A DNA stretch of 64,000 nucleotides from Dehalococcoidia bacterium (lineage in GTDB: Bacteria; Chloroflexota; Dehalococcoidia; SpSt-223), in the NCBI GenBank assembly GCA_025054935.1, contig JANWZD010000004.1:1-64000 (forward strand). The letters run 5' to 3'. The number at the start of each line of letters is the position of its first letter. Position 1 is the first letter of the stretch. Of the stretch, positions 23,505 through 33,039 are shown one piece after another. The translations under genes and the position numbers were made by a program. The notes below the pieces were generated by a model. The model saw only the letters and a program-made list of their open reading frames with translations. It searched no databases and was not told the origin of the DNA.

Positions 23505-24848
23505 ATGGATCGCTCGCTCGAGCCGACCTGCTCACCGCTCCTCACCTCCTCTCCCCTGCGTCCGGTTCCTCGCTCAGCTGACGGCGCACGGTTCATCATT
23601 CAAGGCCGGCTGCCGCTGCAGGGCGAAGTGCGCGTCTCAGGGGCAAAGAACGCCGTCCTCCCCGCGATGGCAGCCGCCTTGCTCACCTCCGAGCCGGTCA
23701 TCATCGAGGGCGTGCCTCGGATCGAAGATGTCGCCATCCTGAGCGAGGTGCTGGTCCGTCTGGGCGCGCGGGTGGAATGGCTCGACGCGAGCACGCTTGT
23801 CATCACTGCCGACCAGATCCATTCCTTCCATGCGCCGAGCGAGCTGGTGAAGAAAATGCGCGCCAGCTTCCTTGTCGTTGGCCCCTTGCTCGCGCGATTT
23901 GGCGAGGGTGCCTCTTGTCCGCCGGGAGGCGACGTGATCGGGCAGCGGCCGATCGATGTCCACCTCGTCGGCTTTATGGCACTCGGCGCGGAGGTGCGGT
24001 TCGACGGCGAGGTGTATTGGACTCGGGCATCGAAGCTCCGCGGCCGCACCATCTTCATGGACTACCCGAGCCATATCGGTACCGAGAACTTGCTGATGGC
24101 CGCCACGTTGGCCGAGGGCCAGACGATCATTCGGAACGCCTCTGCCGAGCCGGAGGTGGTCGACCTCGCCAAGATGCTGACGGCAATGGGAGCGAAAATC
24201 CGCGGCGCCGGCACCTCGACCATCGAGGTCGAAGGAGTGGAGCGGCTGCGGGGTGTCCGTCACCGCGTCATTCCTGACCGGATTGAGGCGGGCACGTTCG
24301 CTTTGGCTGCTGCGGCTACCGCCGGCGACGTCTGGATCGAGAATGTCCAGCCGCGCCATCTCGATGCGCTGCTCTGGAAGTTAGGAGAGATGGGCGTGCG
24401 CGTCGAGGAGCGGGAGAGCGTGCTGCGCGTTGACGCCCGCGAAGGACGGCTGCGCTCGACGAATGTCCAGTGCCTGCCCTACCCCGGCTATCCGACCGAC
24501 CTCCAAGCGACGATCGGCGCCGTGCTCACCCAAGCCGACGGCCTGAGCGTCGTTCATGAGCGGGTCTACGACAACCGCCTGCTTCACGTTGCCGAGCTGC
24601 GCCGGCTTGGGGCGGAGATCGAGGTCAGCGGACAGACCGCCGTCATCCGCGGACCGGTCGCGCTTGCCGGCACCACCGTGCGGGCGCTCGACATCCGCTC
24701 CGGCGCTGCGCTTGTCATTGCTGGCCTTGCCGCCTACGGGCGGACCGAAGTGCTGGACATTAACCATCTCGATCGCGGCTACGAAGCGATCGATGTCAAG
24801 CTGCGTCAGCTTGGCGCTCGGATTGAGCGGCGGCCGCTCGCGGCGTAG
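23505..24848 (+). CDS. murA: UDP-N-acetylglucosamine 1-carboxyvinyltransferase MurA, active-site Cys replaced by Asp
   Basis: This 447-residue enzyme makes the first committed step of peptidoglycan synthesis, transferring enolpyruvate from PEP to UDP-GlcNAc. The Lys-Asn substrate pair is Lys48-Asn49 (SGAKNA). In the flexible loop the family has PGGC, whose Cys is the fosfomycin target; here residue 143 is Asp (PGGD, codon at 23931), the same change found in Mycobacterium tuberculosis and Chlamydia MurA. Such enzymes stay active but resist fosfomycin. A Cys five residues earlier (GASCPP) is not at the catalytic position. The ATG at 23505 follows atpC by one base, so the start and a short N-terminal extension are tentative. 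It belongs to the atp transcript. Confidence 0.95.
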   Translation: MDRSLEPTCSPLLTSSPLRPVPRSADGARFIIQGRLPLQGEVRVSGAKNAVLPAMAAALLTSEPVIIEGVPRIEDVAILSEVLVRLGARVEWLDASTLVITADQIHSFHAPSELVKKMRASFLVVGPLLARFGEGASCPPGGDVIGQRPIDVHLVGFMALGAEVRFDGEVYWTRASKLRGRTIFMDYPSHIGTENLLMAATLAEGQTIIRNASAEPEVVDLAKMLTAMGAKIRGAGTSTIEVEGVERLRGVRHRVIPDRIEAGTFALAAAATAGDVWIENVQPRHLDALLWKLGEMGVRVEERESVLRVDAREGRLRSTNVQCLPYPGYPTDLQATIGAVLTQADGLSVVHERVYDNRLLHVAELRRLGAEIEVSGQTAVIRGPVALAGTTVRALDIRSGAALVIAGLAAYGRTEVLDINHLDRGYEAIDVKLRQLGARIERRPLAA

Positions 24849-24851
24849 CGG

Positions 24852-26222
24852 CTAGGGGATCCATGGCCGCCAGCGAAGCAGCTGGGCATCGCGCACGTCC
24901 CACAGGCGCGAGGGGGCATCGTTCACGCTCACCGGCTCGGCATTCCAGAAGTTAACGGCGTAGTTGTTCGCCCCAATCGCGTGGATCGCGACACTGAGGG
25001 CGAGGAGCAGCGCCGTCGTGGCCGCCGCAAGGCGGCGCGGCGCGGCGGGTAGGCGGCGGACGGCCTCTACGCCATAGGCGAGGAAGACCATCAAATACGG
25101 CAGCACATCGGTCATCAAGCGCGGACCGAAGCTGTGGCCTCCCCACCAGTTGACGAACGAGGCAATCATCAGCGTGTGAAGCGCGACAACGGCCGCAAAG
25201 GCGCTGTCGAGCAGCGTCCAGCGACCGCTCCGGGCCCGTGCAACCGCGCCTGCCAGCGCAAGGAGCAGGATCGGCGAATAGATGAACAGCCCGCGCGACG
25301 GACTGATCAGGATCCCCGCAATCGCCTCGAGCATGTTGGCCGCCGTCAGCAGCTGCGTTGGCGAGCTGTAGGGCGAGAACGGCTGGCCGTATATCCAAAG
25401 CTGATAGCCAAGCACCGGGACGAGCGCGATCGCGAGCGTCGCGAGGTAGCCTGGCAGCTGACGGCGGGAGCGCAGGGCGACCACGCCGCCGAGGATGACG
25501 ACCGACAGCCAGTCCTGCGGGCGGGCGGCGGTGGCGAGCCCGAGCGGCAGGCCGGCCCAGCCGGCAGAAGCAGGCCGCCGCGGCGCTTGGAGCAGCAGCC
25601 ATATCGCCATCGAGAGGAAGAGGAGGGAGGGGGCGTGTCCCCACAGCCCACGGCTGGCCGTCGACCATGCGGTGGTTCCGAACGCGAAGGCGAGCGCCAC
25701 CACCACCGCGCCCGCCGTGCTTGTGATTGCCTGCGCGGTCAGAAAAACGAAGAGCGCCGCAAGCGCCACCCAGAACGAGGCGATGGTCGCCTCGATCGTC
25801 CAGAACTTGACCAACTCGGCATCGCCTCGCTCGGCGAGAAGCCGGCTCGGTAAGGGCACGACCGGCCCAATGATGGGGTCGAGCGCTGCGACAAACGGCG
25901 CGGCGAGCACTGAGATGGCGACCGGATAGGCGTGGACGAGATGTCCCCCCGTCTCCTCGATGAAATAGAAGTCGAAGCGGGCGAGCGTTTCGCGGTACTC
26001 ATCGAGGTAGAGGTCGCGGTCGCGGAGGAGGCTGTAGGCGAGGTGGACCGTCCAGCGGGAGTCGGCGCCGGAGCGGATCTCGCTGCCGGCATGGACGCCA
26101 AAGACGGCAAGGACAATCGTCAGGCCGATGACCAGTCGAATGGCAATGCGCTCACTCTCGAGAAGTCGGCTCCATTCTACGAGGAGCAGAAAGAGAGTCC
26201 CACCCGCTCTTCGGACCAGCAA
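24852..26222 (-). CDS. Polytopic membrane protein, GT-C glycosyltransferase-like
   Basis: About 456 residues with roughly ten membrane segments. Features match a group of bacterial integral membrane proteins that resemble GT-C (dolichol-phosphate-mannose-using) glycosyltransferases: an early extracytoplasmic loop with Asp/Glu residues (DLYLDEY, and [16 protein letters not shown]), an Arg-Pro-Gln-Asp motif (ARPQDW), and a C-terminal [14 protein letters not shown] motif. The catalytic assignment is not proven. The start is unclear because no ATG or GTG with a ribosome site lies near the first membrane segment; a TTG at 26222 is a guess and the frame is open to 26426. It converges on murA with only 3 nt between stop codons. 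Confidence 0.68.
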   Translation of the reverse strand: MLVRRAGGTLFLLLVEWSRLLESERIAIRLVIGLTIVLAVFGVHAGSEIRSGADSRWTVHLAYSLLRDRDLYLDEYRETLARFDFYFIEETGGHLVHAYPVAISVLAAPFVAALDPIIGPVVPLPSRLLAERGDAELVKFWTIEATIASFWVALAALFVFLTAQAITSTAGAVVVALAFAFGTTAWSTASRGLWGHAPSLLFLSMAIWLLLQAPRRPASAGWAGLPLGLATAARPQDWLSVVILGGVVALRSRRQLPGYLATLAIALVPVLGYQLWIYGQPFSPYSSPTQLLTAANMLEAIAGILISPSRGLFIYSPILLLALAGAVARARSGRWTLLDSAFAAVVALHTLMIASFVNWWGGHSFGPRLMTDVLPYLMVFLAYGVEAVRRLPAAPRRLAAATTALLLALSVAIHAIGANNYAVNFWNAEPVSVNDAPSRLWDVRDAQLLRWRPWIP

Positions 26223-26366
26223 GACTGGCCGACGAAAGGCGGCTGCAGAGGCGGGGGAATCGCCGCCGGCACGGCGGCGCGAGCATCCGCCTCGGGAGCA
26301 AGAAGGGTGTCCTCGGCGGGCCTGCAGGCAGCGCGACAGGACCTGTCCGCTTGGCTGGAGGTGCCC

Positions 26367-26372
26367 TACAAT
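26367..26372 (+). promoter_or_regulatory. -10 box upstream of mreB
   Basis: TACAAT at 26367-26372 matches the -10 seen before several genes in this window. No convincing -35. The predicted start near 26379 leaves a leader of about 37 nt containing AGGAG. Confidence 0.45.
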
Positions 26373-26415
26373 GAGAGCGGCGCGCGGCCGGCACGGCGCG
26401 CGACAGGAGCGCGTA

Positions 26416-27456
26416 GTGTTCAGCAAGTGGATCGGGATCGACCTCGGGACGGCAAACTGCCTCGTCTATGTGAGAGGCAAAGGCATCGTCCTCAATGAAC
26501 CGTCGGTTGTTGCTCTCTCGGTGAATGACAATCGGATCGTCGCCATCGGTAACGAGGCTCGCAATATGCTCGGCCGCACTCCGGGCACGATTCAAGTCGT
26601 GCGTCCGATGCGGGACGGCGTCATCGCCGACTACGTGATTACCGAGGCGATGCTGCGCTACTTCATGCAGAAGGTGACGGGGGGCTTCCGGCTGGCGAAG
26701 CCGCAGGTGATGATCTGCGTCCCTGCCGGCGTGACGAGCGTCGAGCAGTGGGCAGTGCGCGATGCCGCCGAGCAAGCGGGAGCGCGCAAGCCTGCGCATC
26801 TCATTCCCGAACCGCTTGCGGCAGCGATTGGAGCGCGGATCCCAATCGGCACGCCGGCGGGCAATATGGTCGTCGATATCGGTGGCGGCACCACCGAAGC
26901 GGCGGTCATCTCGATGTACGGTATCGTCACCTCGCAGTCTGTCCGGGTTGCCGGCAACAAACTCGACGACGCCATCGCTGCCTATATCAAGCGCAAACAT
27001 AACCTGATCATCGGCTCGCGCACTGCCGAGCAGGTGAAGATCGCGATCGGGTCGGCGCTGCCGCTCCATGACAATCCCGCGATGGAGGTGCGGGGCCGCG
27101 ATCAGTTGACCGGCTTGCCGCGAACCGTTGTCGTCCATTCCTGGGAAGTGACGCAGGCGCTTGCTGAGCCGCTCTCCCAGATCGTGGCGGCAGTGCGCTC
27201 GGTGCTCGAGGCGACGCCCCCTGAGCTGGCGAGCGATGTCATTGACCGGGGGATGGTGCTCACGGGCGGCGGGGCGCTGCTGCGCAACATCGACCGCCTG
27301 CTCGCGCAGGAGACGGGCGTCCCCTGTCATATCGCTCACGAACCGGAAAAGTGTGTCGCGATCGGCGCCGGCCTCGCGCTCGAGCATCTCGATGTCCTTC
27401 GCCGCAGTCTCCCCACCGACGAAGAGCCCCTGGCGGCAATGAGCGCGGCGGTGTAG
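26416..27456 (+). CDS. mreB: Rod-shape-determining actin homologue MreB
   Basis: This 346-residue actin-like ATPase polymerises under the membrane and guides lateral wall synthesis. Phosphate-binding loop 1 is at the N-terminus ([13 protein letters not shown]), phosphate loop 2 is [11 protein letters not shown] near residue 157, and the adenosine loop is LTGGGALL near 280. The start is GTG at 26416, with AGGAG 6 nt upstream. mreC and mreD do not follow, so the usual mreBCD cluster is split. MreB and MurA in the window indicate peptidoglycan and probably a rod shape; this is inference. Confidence 0.95.
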   Translation: MFSKWIGIDLGTANCLVYVRGKGIVLNEPSVVALSVNDNRIVAIGNEARNMLGRTPGTIQVVRPMRDGVIADYVITEAMLRYFMQKVTGGFRLAKPQVMICVPAGVTSVEQWAVRDAAEQAGARKPAHLIPEPLAAAIGARIPIGTPAGNMVVDIGGGTTEAAVISMYGIVTSQSVRVAGNKLDDAIAAYIKRKHNLIIGSRTAEQVKIAIGSALPLHDNPAMEVRGRDQLTGLPRTVVVHSWEVTQALAEPLSQIVAAVRSVLEATPPELASDVIDRGMVLTGGGALLRNIDRLLAQETGVPCHIAHEPEKCVAIGAGLALEHLDVLRRSLPTDEEPLAAMSAAV

Positions 27457-27570
27457 CGCCGACGCTGCGCCGGGTCTGCCGTCTCAAGCGCAGAGCCACC
27501 CGCACATTGAGCGAGATGCAAAGCGGCACGCGATCGTCGACAATTTTCTCACTGCGGAATGAGGTGAGCG

Positions 27571-28833
27571 ATGGGAGCTCTTGAGCGGGTCGATCCGGAG
27601 ATGGCGGCGATCCTCGCCCGGGAAGAGGAGCGCCAGCGAACCGGCATCGAACTGATTGCGTCGGAGAACTACGTCAGCCAAGCGGTGCGGGAAGCGCAGG
27701 GATCGGTCCTGACGAATAAATATTCCGAAGGGTATCCGGGAAAGCGCTACTACGGCGGCAACGAGTTCGCCGATGAGGCGGAGAACCTTGCCCGGCAACG
27801 AGCGCTCGCCCTCTTCGGCGGCGCCCACGCGAACGTCCAGCCGCACAGCGGCGCCCAAGCGAATATGGCGGTCTACTTCGCGGTCCTCGAGCCCGGCGAT
27901 ACCGTTCTCGGAATGGACCTCTCTCAAGGCGGGCACCTGACGCATGGTTCGCCGGTCAACTTCTCGGGGAAGCTGTTCCGATTTGTTTCCTACGGCGTAG
28001 ACCGCGAGAGCGAGCTGATCGACTATGACGCCCTCGAGCGGCTTGCGAAACAGCACCGGCCGAAGCTGATCATCGGCGGCGCGACTGCCTACTCGCGCTT
28101 TATCGACTATGCGCGGATGCGGCAGATTGCCGACGAGGTCGGCGCGATCTTTATGGTCGATATGGCGCATCCGGCTGGGCTGATCGCGGGCGGGGTGCAC
28201 CCAAATCCGGTGCCGCACGCCCAGATCGTTACCTCGACGACCCACAAGACTCTGCGCGGCCCGCGCGGCGGGATGATCATCTCGACCGAAGAGTACGCCC
28301 AAGCGATCGACCGGACCGTCTTCCCGTGGATGCAGGGCGGACCGCTCATGCACACGATCGCGGCGAAAGCGGTCTGTTTCCACGAAGCGATGCAGCCGGC
28401 CTTCAAGGAATACGCCGCCCACGTGGTCGCAAATGCGAAGACGCTCGCCGCGGCGCTCCAAGCGGAGGGGCTGCGCATCGTCTCAGGAGGAACGGACAAC
28501 CATCTCATGTTGGTCGACCTCTCCTCGACGACAATCAGCGGGCGCAAGGCAGAAGTGCTGCTTGACGAGGCGGGGATCACCGTCAACCGCAACGCGATCC
28601 CCTTCGACACCCGTCCCCCGCTCCAAACGAGCGGTATCCGGCTTGGGACCCCTGCTGTCACCTCGCGGGGATTCGGCCCGGACGAAATGGTCCAGATCGC
28701 GCGGTGGATCGCGCAGATCGTCCACGCGCCCGAAGATGCCGCGCTGCGGCGGCGGATCCGCGATGAGGTCGCTCATCTCTGCTCGCGCTTTCCTGTCCCG
28801 AGCCTTGAGCCGGTGCCGGCCGCTGCGCGCTGA
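27571..28833 (+). CDS. glyA: Serine hydroxymethyltransferase
   Basis: This 420-residue PLP enzyme interconverts serine and glycine, loading the one-carbon unit onto tetrahydrofolate. The PLP lysine is Lys226 in [14 protein letters not shown]. The conserved SENYVS and [13 protein letters not shown] segments near the N-terminus are intact, and Asp197-His200 (VDMAH) stack on and bind PLP. GAGGTGA precedes the ATG. Its stop codon is immediately followed by the upp ATG, so the two are translationally coupled. No glycine riboswitch is evident in the 114-nt upstream gap. Confidence 0.97.
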   Translation: MGALERVDPEMAAILAREEERQRTGIELIASENYVSQAVREAQGSVLTNKYSEGYPGKRYYGGNEFADEAENLARQRALALFGGAHANVQPHSGAQANMAVYFAVLEPGDTVLGMDLSQGGHLTHGSPVNFSGKLFRFVSYGVDRESELIDYDALERLAKQHRPKLIIGGATAYSRFIDYARMRQIADEVGAIFMVDMAHPAGLIAGGVHPNPVPHAQIVTSTTHKTLRGPRGGMIISTEEYAQAIDRTVFPWMQGGPLMHTIAAKAVCFHEAMQPAFKEYAAHVVANAKTLAAALQAEGLRIVSGGTDNHLMLVDLSSTTISGRKAEVLLDEAGITVNRNAIPFDTRPPLQTSGIRLGTPAVTSRGFGPDEMVQIARWIAQIVHAPEDAALRRRIRDEVAHLCSRFPVPSLEPVPAAAR

Positions 28834-29454
28834 ATGCTTGCGGTCTCGCGCCATCCGCTCGTTCGCGAGCGGCTGGGCCGCCTCCGGGCCGCGGAGACGC
28901 CGCCGCGCGAGTTCCGCGCCCTTCTTCACGACCTCGCGCTGATGCTGATCCTCGAGGCGACGGCGGACCTTGCGCTGGTGCCCTATCCCCTTCAGACCCC
29001 GCTCGGCGCAGCGCAGGGGGAACGCCTCGCAGAGAGCGTGGCATTCGTGCCCATCTTGCGCGCCGGCCTCGGCATGGTGCCGGCGGCACAGCAGCTCTTC
29101 CCCGACGCGCCGATCTGGCACCTTGGGCTCTCTCGCGACGAGGAGACCCTCACGCCGGTGACGTATTACAGCCGCTTCGCGCGCTTCGCGCCGTGTGACC
29201 GGGCGTATATCCTCGACCCCATGGTCGCGACTGGGGGGTCGGCGGTGACCGCCCTCCGGCTGCTGCGCAGCCTCGGCGCGCAGCGGATTGGGCTCGTCTC
29301 GGTTATTGCTGCGCCCGAGGGGATCCGCGCTGTCGAAGCGGCGTTCCCCGAGGCCGCGATCCGCGTCGCTGCAGTGGATGAGCGGCTGAACGACCACGGA
29401 TTCATCGTGCCGGGGCTGGGTGATGCCGGCGATCGCCTCTTCGGCACCTCGTGA
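28834..29454 (+). CDS. upp: Uracil phosphoribosyltransferase
   Basis: This 206-residue salvage enzyme makes UMP from uracil and PRPP. The PRPP-binding loop DPMVATGGSA is near residue 128, and the C-terminal uracil-binding region ends with PGLGDAGDRLFGT, a family hallmark. The ATG follows the glyA stop with no gap; there is no separate ribosome site, so reinitiation is likely. Confidence 0.96.
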   Translation: MLAVSRHPLVRERLGRLRAAETPPREFRALLHDLALMLILEATADLALVPYPLQTPLGAAQGERLAESVAFVPILRAGLGMVPAAQQLFPDAPIWHLGLSRDEETLTPVTYYSRFARFAPCDRAYILDPMVATGGSAVTALRLLRSLGAQRIGLVSVIAAPEGIRAVEAAFPEAAIRVAAVDERLNDHGFIVPGLGDAGDRLFGTS

Positions 29455-29472
29455 GGCAGCCGCCCCAGCCGG

Positions 29473-29501
29473 TTGTTCGCTTCGAAGGCGTCTGATACAG
29501 T
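29473..29501 (+). promoter_or_regulatory. Promoter of the BY-kinase gene
   Basis: -35 TTGTTC (29473-29478), 17-nt spacer, -10 TACAGT (29496-29501) preceded by TGA (extended). The predicted start near 29508 leaves an 18-nt leader with GGAGGATGG. Confidence 0.6.
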
Positions 29502-29525
29502 TCCCGCCGAACCCGCGGAGGATGG

Positions 29526-30911
29526 ATGCAGCTTCGCGATTACGGGCGGGTGATCGCCAGACGATGGTGGATCATCCTCCTTTTCGCCGTGGCGGGGGCA
29601 GCCACCGCCTATGGCCTGAGCAAGCTTGAAACTCCGATGTACCGCTCCTCGGCGAAGCTGTACGTTTCGCCGGTGCGCCCCGACTATGGCCTTACCCTCG
29701 TTATCCAAAACCTGATCCGCTCCTACGGCCAGCAGATCACGAGCGAGCGCTTCCTGCGGCAGATCAATGAGGAGCTGAAGCTCGACCTGCCGCCCGGGGC
29801 CTTGCGCAGCCGGACAAACGTCCTTGGCACGGCCGACAACTTGGCGATCCAGATCGACTTCGACGACCCCAACCCGCTCGTCGCGCAACGGGTGGCGCGG
29901 GCGCTTGCCCAGAAGTTTGTCGAAGAGCATCAGCGGCGGATGCTCGCGGTGGAGCCGCGCGACAAGATTGAGATCGACATTTTCGACGAGCCTCAGCCCG
30001 GAACATTGACCCGGCCGCGCACCGCTGCCAACACCGTTGCCGGGGCGGTGCTTGGAGTGCTGCTCGGCGTGGTGACGGTGTTCCTGCTCGAATATCTCGA
30101 CGATACGCTCAAGGGACAAGAGAGCGTCGACCGCTTCATCAAGCTGCCGGTCGTCGGCACGATCCCGCGCCTTGTCGGCGCAGGAACGAAAAGAGGGCGA
30201 GCGTTTGGGCGCTGGTCTCCCGGAGGAGCAGCCGCTATGACCCAACCAAGCGGGAATGGCCGTCTTATCAACCACCGCAATCCAAAGTCGCCAGTGGCCG
30301 AAGCCTATCGCCAGCTGCGCACGAATATCCAATTCGCGAGCCTCGATAAACCGCTGCGGACGATTCTGCTCACCAGCGCGGGTCCGCAGGAAGGCAAGAG
30401 CACCACTCTTGCCAATCTCGCGATCGCCATCGCCCAAACGGGCAGCAAAGTGATCGCCGTCGATTGCGACCTGCGGCGGCCGACGCTGCACCAGCTGTTC
30501 GGCGTCAAGAATGTCGCCGGGCTGACGACGCTGATGGTCGCCCCCACGCTCGACGACCTGTGTACCCAAGAGACCGACGTCCCCAACCTGCTCGTCCTGC
30601 CGACCGGACCCCTGCCGCCCAATCCGTCCGAGCTGCTCGGCTCGCGCCGCATGGCCGAGATTATCGAACGCTTGCGCGGCGAGGCCGACTATATTCTCTT
30701 CGACTCGCCGCCGGTTGCCGCGGTTACCGACGCTGCGGTGCTCGCGACGCGCGTCGACGGCGTCCTCCTCGTCGTGATGGCGAACAAGACGAAGCGCGAG
30801 CTCGCGCAGAAGGCGCGCGCCGCGCTCGAGAAGGTGGGGGCGAACCTCATCGGCGTCGTTCTCAACAACGTCAAGTACGACACCTCCCTCCACAACTACT
30901 ACGCCGACTAG
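29526..30911 (+). CDS. Polysaccharide co-polymerase / BY-tyrosine kinase fusion (Wzz + CpsD type)
   Basis: This 461-residue inner-membrane protein has a Wzz/chain-length domain (two membrane helices near 17-33 and 163-188, the latter followed by EYLDDTLK) fused to a cytoplasmic bacterial tyrosine kinase. Kinase motifs are Walker A (GPQEGKSTT, about 284), Walker A' (VDCDLRRP, about 315) and Walker B (ILFDSPP, about 390). The C-terminus has a short Tyr pair (NYYAD) instead of a long Tyr cluster. Such proteins control the length and export of extracellular polysaccharide. No glycosyltransferase, flippase, polymerase or phosphatase genes surround it, so its polysaccharide locus must be elsewhere. 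It has its own promoter. Confidence 0.88.
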   Translation: MQLRDYGRVIARRWWIILLFAVAGAATAYGLSKLETPMYRSSAKLYVSPVRPDYGLTLVIQNLIRSYGQQITSERFLRQINEELKLDLPPGALRSRTNVLGTADNLAIQIDFDDPNPLVAQRVARALAQKFVEEHQRRMLAVEPRDKIEIDIFDEPQPGTLTRPRTAANTVAGAVLGVLLGVVTVFLLEYLDDTLKGQESVDRFIKLPVVGTIPRLVGAGTKRGRAFGRWSPGGAAAMTQPSGNGRLINHRNPKSPVAEAYRQLRTNIQFASLDKPLRTILLTSAGPQEGKSTTLANLAIAIAQTGSKVIAVDCDLRRPTLHQLFGVKNVAGLTTLMVAPTLDDLCTQETDVPNLLVLPTGPLPPNPSELLGSRRMAEIIERLRGEADYILFDSPPVAAVTDAAVLATRVDGVLLVVMANKTKRELAQKARAALEKVGANLIGVVLNNVKYDTSLHNYYAD

Positions 30912-31275
30912 CCCCGCCCCTGCTTGCTGCGGGCCGCGGTTCGGCGCGCTCACGCCGGCCGCGCTGCTGAGTGCGGAGAGGGGCGCGCCGCTCCGCCAGC
31001 GCTGCCCTGCCCGAGGCGCAGACGGCACGGCGGCTGCAATCGACGGAGGGGGAAGGGTTTCGCGCGCGGGGGACGGTGCTGAGAAAAATCTCCTGGAGCG
31101 CAGGACCCTGTTTGCTATAGTTATCAGCGGCCGGGTGTGCGATACCGGACTGATCTCGGTGCTGCTGGGAAATCCGGCCCAGATTTCTCGCTCGTACAAC
31201 GGCTAGAGGCGCGGGAGGCGCGGCTGCCGAGGTTGGCCAGCTGAGTCGTCCGACGCCGGCAGAGGAGGTCGCTCG
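30912..31275. other. Gene-free region carrying the dpp promoter
   Basis: About 364 nt between the BY-kinase gene and dppA. The only clear signal is the extended -10 at 31113-31121. A 23-codon frame (GTG at 31135 to 31206) has no ribosome site and I do not call it. Confidence 0.5.
31113..31121 (+). promoter_or_regulatory. Extended -10 upstream of dppA
   Basis: TGC-TATAGT (31113-31121) sits in a rare AT-rich patch; -35 is weak. The predicted leader of dppA is about 150 nt. Confidence 0.55.
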
Positions 31276-32934
31276 ATGTGGACTACCCGGAAGCTGCTCA
31301 CGCTGGCAGCCATTGGGCTGTTCGTCTTTGCCTCGAACCCTGCGTGTCGGCTGATTCAGGGAGTGCAGAACCCCGGAAGCGCCAACCCGCCCGGGCCGGG
31401 GCCGCGCGTCTCCCGTGAAGGAACGCTGACCCTCTTGGGCGGCGACCCGCCGACCCTCGACCCGGCGACGACCGGCGACGCCACCTCTGCCACCTACATC
31501 GTCGAGATCTTCAGCGGCCTGCTCACGCTCGACCGTGACCTGCGCGTGGTCCCAGACCTTGCCGAGCGGTGGGAGGTCAGCCCGGATGGGAGAACCTACA
31601 CCTTCAGCATTCGCCGGGATGCGAAGTTCCACGATGGCAAGCAGGTCAGGGCGAGCGATTTCAAATACTCCTGGGAGCGCGCTGCCAATCCGCGCACCCT
31701 CTCCCCAACTGCTGATACCTACCTTGGCGACATTGTCGGGGTGTCGGACATGCTCGCCGGTCGCGCTCAGCAGATCAGCGGCGTTCGGGTAATCGATGAC
31801 TGGACGCTCCAAGTGACGATCGACGAGCCGAAGTCCTACTTCCTGGCAAAACTGACCTATCCGACCTCATTTGTCGTCGACCGCGAGAACATCGAGCGCG
31901 GGGGACGCACGTGGACCGACCGGCCGAACGGAACCGGTCCGTTCAAGCTGCGGGAATGGCGGAAGGGCCAGAACATCATCCTCGAGCGCAATGAGAACTG
32001 GTACCGCGGCGCCCCAAGCTTGCTCCGCGTGAACTACATCTTGAGCGGCGGCTCGCCGATCACGATGTATGAGAACGACGAAATCGACGCGACCGTCTTC
32101 GGCATTCTTGACGCCGAGCGCATCCTCGATCCCTCGCCGAACAACCGTCTCTACCGCGAAGTGGTGCGCGATAAGGACGGGCAGCCCGGCGTCGCCATGC
32201 TGTCCACCTTCTACATCACCTTCAATGTGACGAAGCCGCCCTTTGATGATGTCAAGATCCGCCAAGCGATGAACTACGCGGTCGACAAGGACCGGCTGAT
32301 CAGCGTCGTGCTGCGGAACATGGATATCCGGGCGGACGGCATCCTCCCGCCGGGCATGCCGGGCTACAATCCGCAGCTGCGCGGCTACCGGTTCGACCCG
32401 GCGACGGCGAGGCGGCTGGTGGCAGAGTCGCGCTATCCGGACCTGTCGCGCTTTGACATCACGCTGACGACGGTCGGCGCCGGCGCCAACCCCGCTCGCT
32501 ACATCCAGGCGCTCACTGAGATGTGGAAGACCCATATCGGGCTGGACGCCAAGATCGAGCAGGTCGAGTGGGCGACCTTCCTCGACGACCAATTCGCGAA
32601 GAAGTACACCTTCTTCGAAGGGCCTGGCTGGATCGCCGACTATCCCGACCCGCAGAACTTCCTCGACATCCTCTTCTACAGCAAGAGCAAGCAGAACCAC
32701 ACGGGTTACGCCAATCCCGAGGTCGACCGGCTGCTGCTCCAAGCACGCGTCGAACGCGATCAGAACACGCGCCTGCGCATCTACCAGCAGGTCGAACAGA
32801 TGATCATGGACGATGCGGTGTGGATCCCGCTGTTCCACGAAAAACAGTTCTGGCTCGTTAAGCCCTGGGTGAAGGGGTTCGTCGTCGCGCCGATGATCAT
32901 CCCGACGCTCCAATATATCTCGATTGAGCGGTAG
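31276..32934 (+). CDS. dppA: Peptide-type ABC transporter substrate-binding protein (family 5)
   Basis: This 552-residue extracytoplasmic binding protein (SBP_bac_5) begins with a signal peptide (residues 1-23) and a Cys at 24 (NPAC). The lipobox is atypical because position -3 is Asn, so lipidation is likely but not certain. The N-terminal domain has the family's PPTLDP and the AERWEVSPDGRTYTFSIRRDAKFHDGK stretch typical of Dpp/Opp/nickel-type proteins. The permease and two ATPase genes follow in order, so it feeds this transporter. Ligand is probably a peptide; sugars or nickel cannot be excluded. A ribosome site GAGGAGG precedes the ATG. Confidence 0.93.
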   Translation: MWTTRKLLTLAAIGLFVFASNPACRLIQGVQNPGSANPPGPGPRVSREGTLTLLGGDPPTLDPATTGDATSATYIVEIFSGLLTLDRDLRVVPDLAERWEVSPDGRTYTFSIRRDAKFHDGKQVRASDFKYSWERAANPRTLSPTADTYLGDIVGVSDMLAGRAQQISGVRVIDDWTLQVTIDEPKSYFLAKLTYPTSFVVDRENIERGGRTWTDRPNGTGPFKLREWRKGQNIILERNENWYRGAPSLLRVNYILSGGSPITMYENDEIDATVFGILDAERILDPSPNNRLYREVVRDKDGQPGVAMLSTFYITFNVTKPPFDDVKIRQAMNYAVDKDRLISVVLRNMDIRADGILPPGMPGYNPQLRGYRFDPATARRLVAESRYPDLSRFDITLTTVGAGANPARYIQALTEMWKTHIGLDAKIEQVEWATFLDDQFAKKYTFFEGPGWIADYPDPQNFLDILFYSKSKQNHTGYANPEVDRLLLQARVERDQNTRLRIYQQVEQMIMDDAVWIPLFHEKQFWLVKPWVKGFVVAPMIIPTLQYISIER

Positions 32935-33039
32935 GAACGGCGGAGCCTCCGCGGCGCCGCCGGTGGCGCTGCGGGAGGTGATGCGCGACCGGGCGGGAGA
33001 GCCAGCGGGCTCGCCCGCCCCGCCCAAGGGGAGTAGGCA

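Noticed and set aside
31135-31206. A 23-codon leader frame upstream of dppA
   Set aside because: No ribosome site, no run of a regulatory amino acid and no adjacent terminator; chance frames of this size are common at this GC content.
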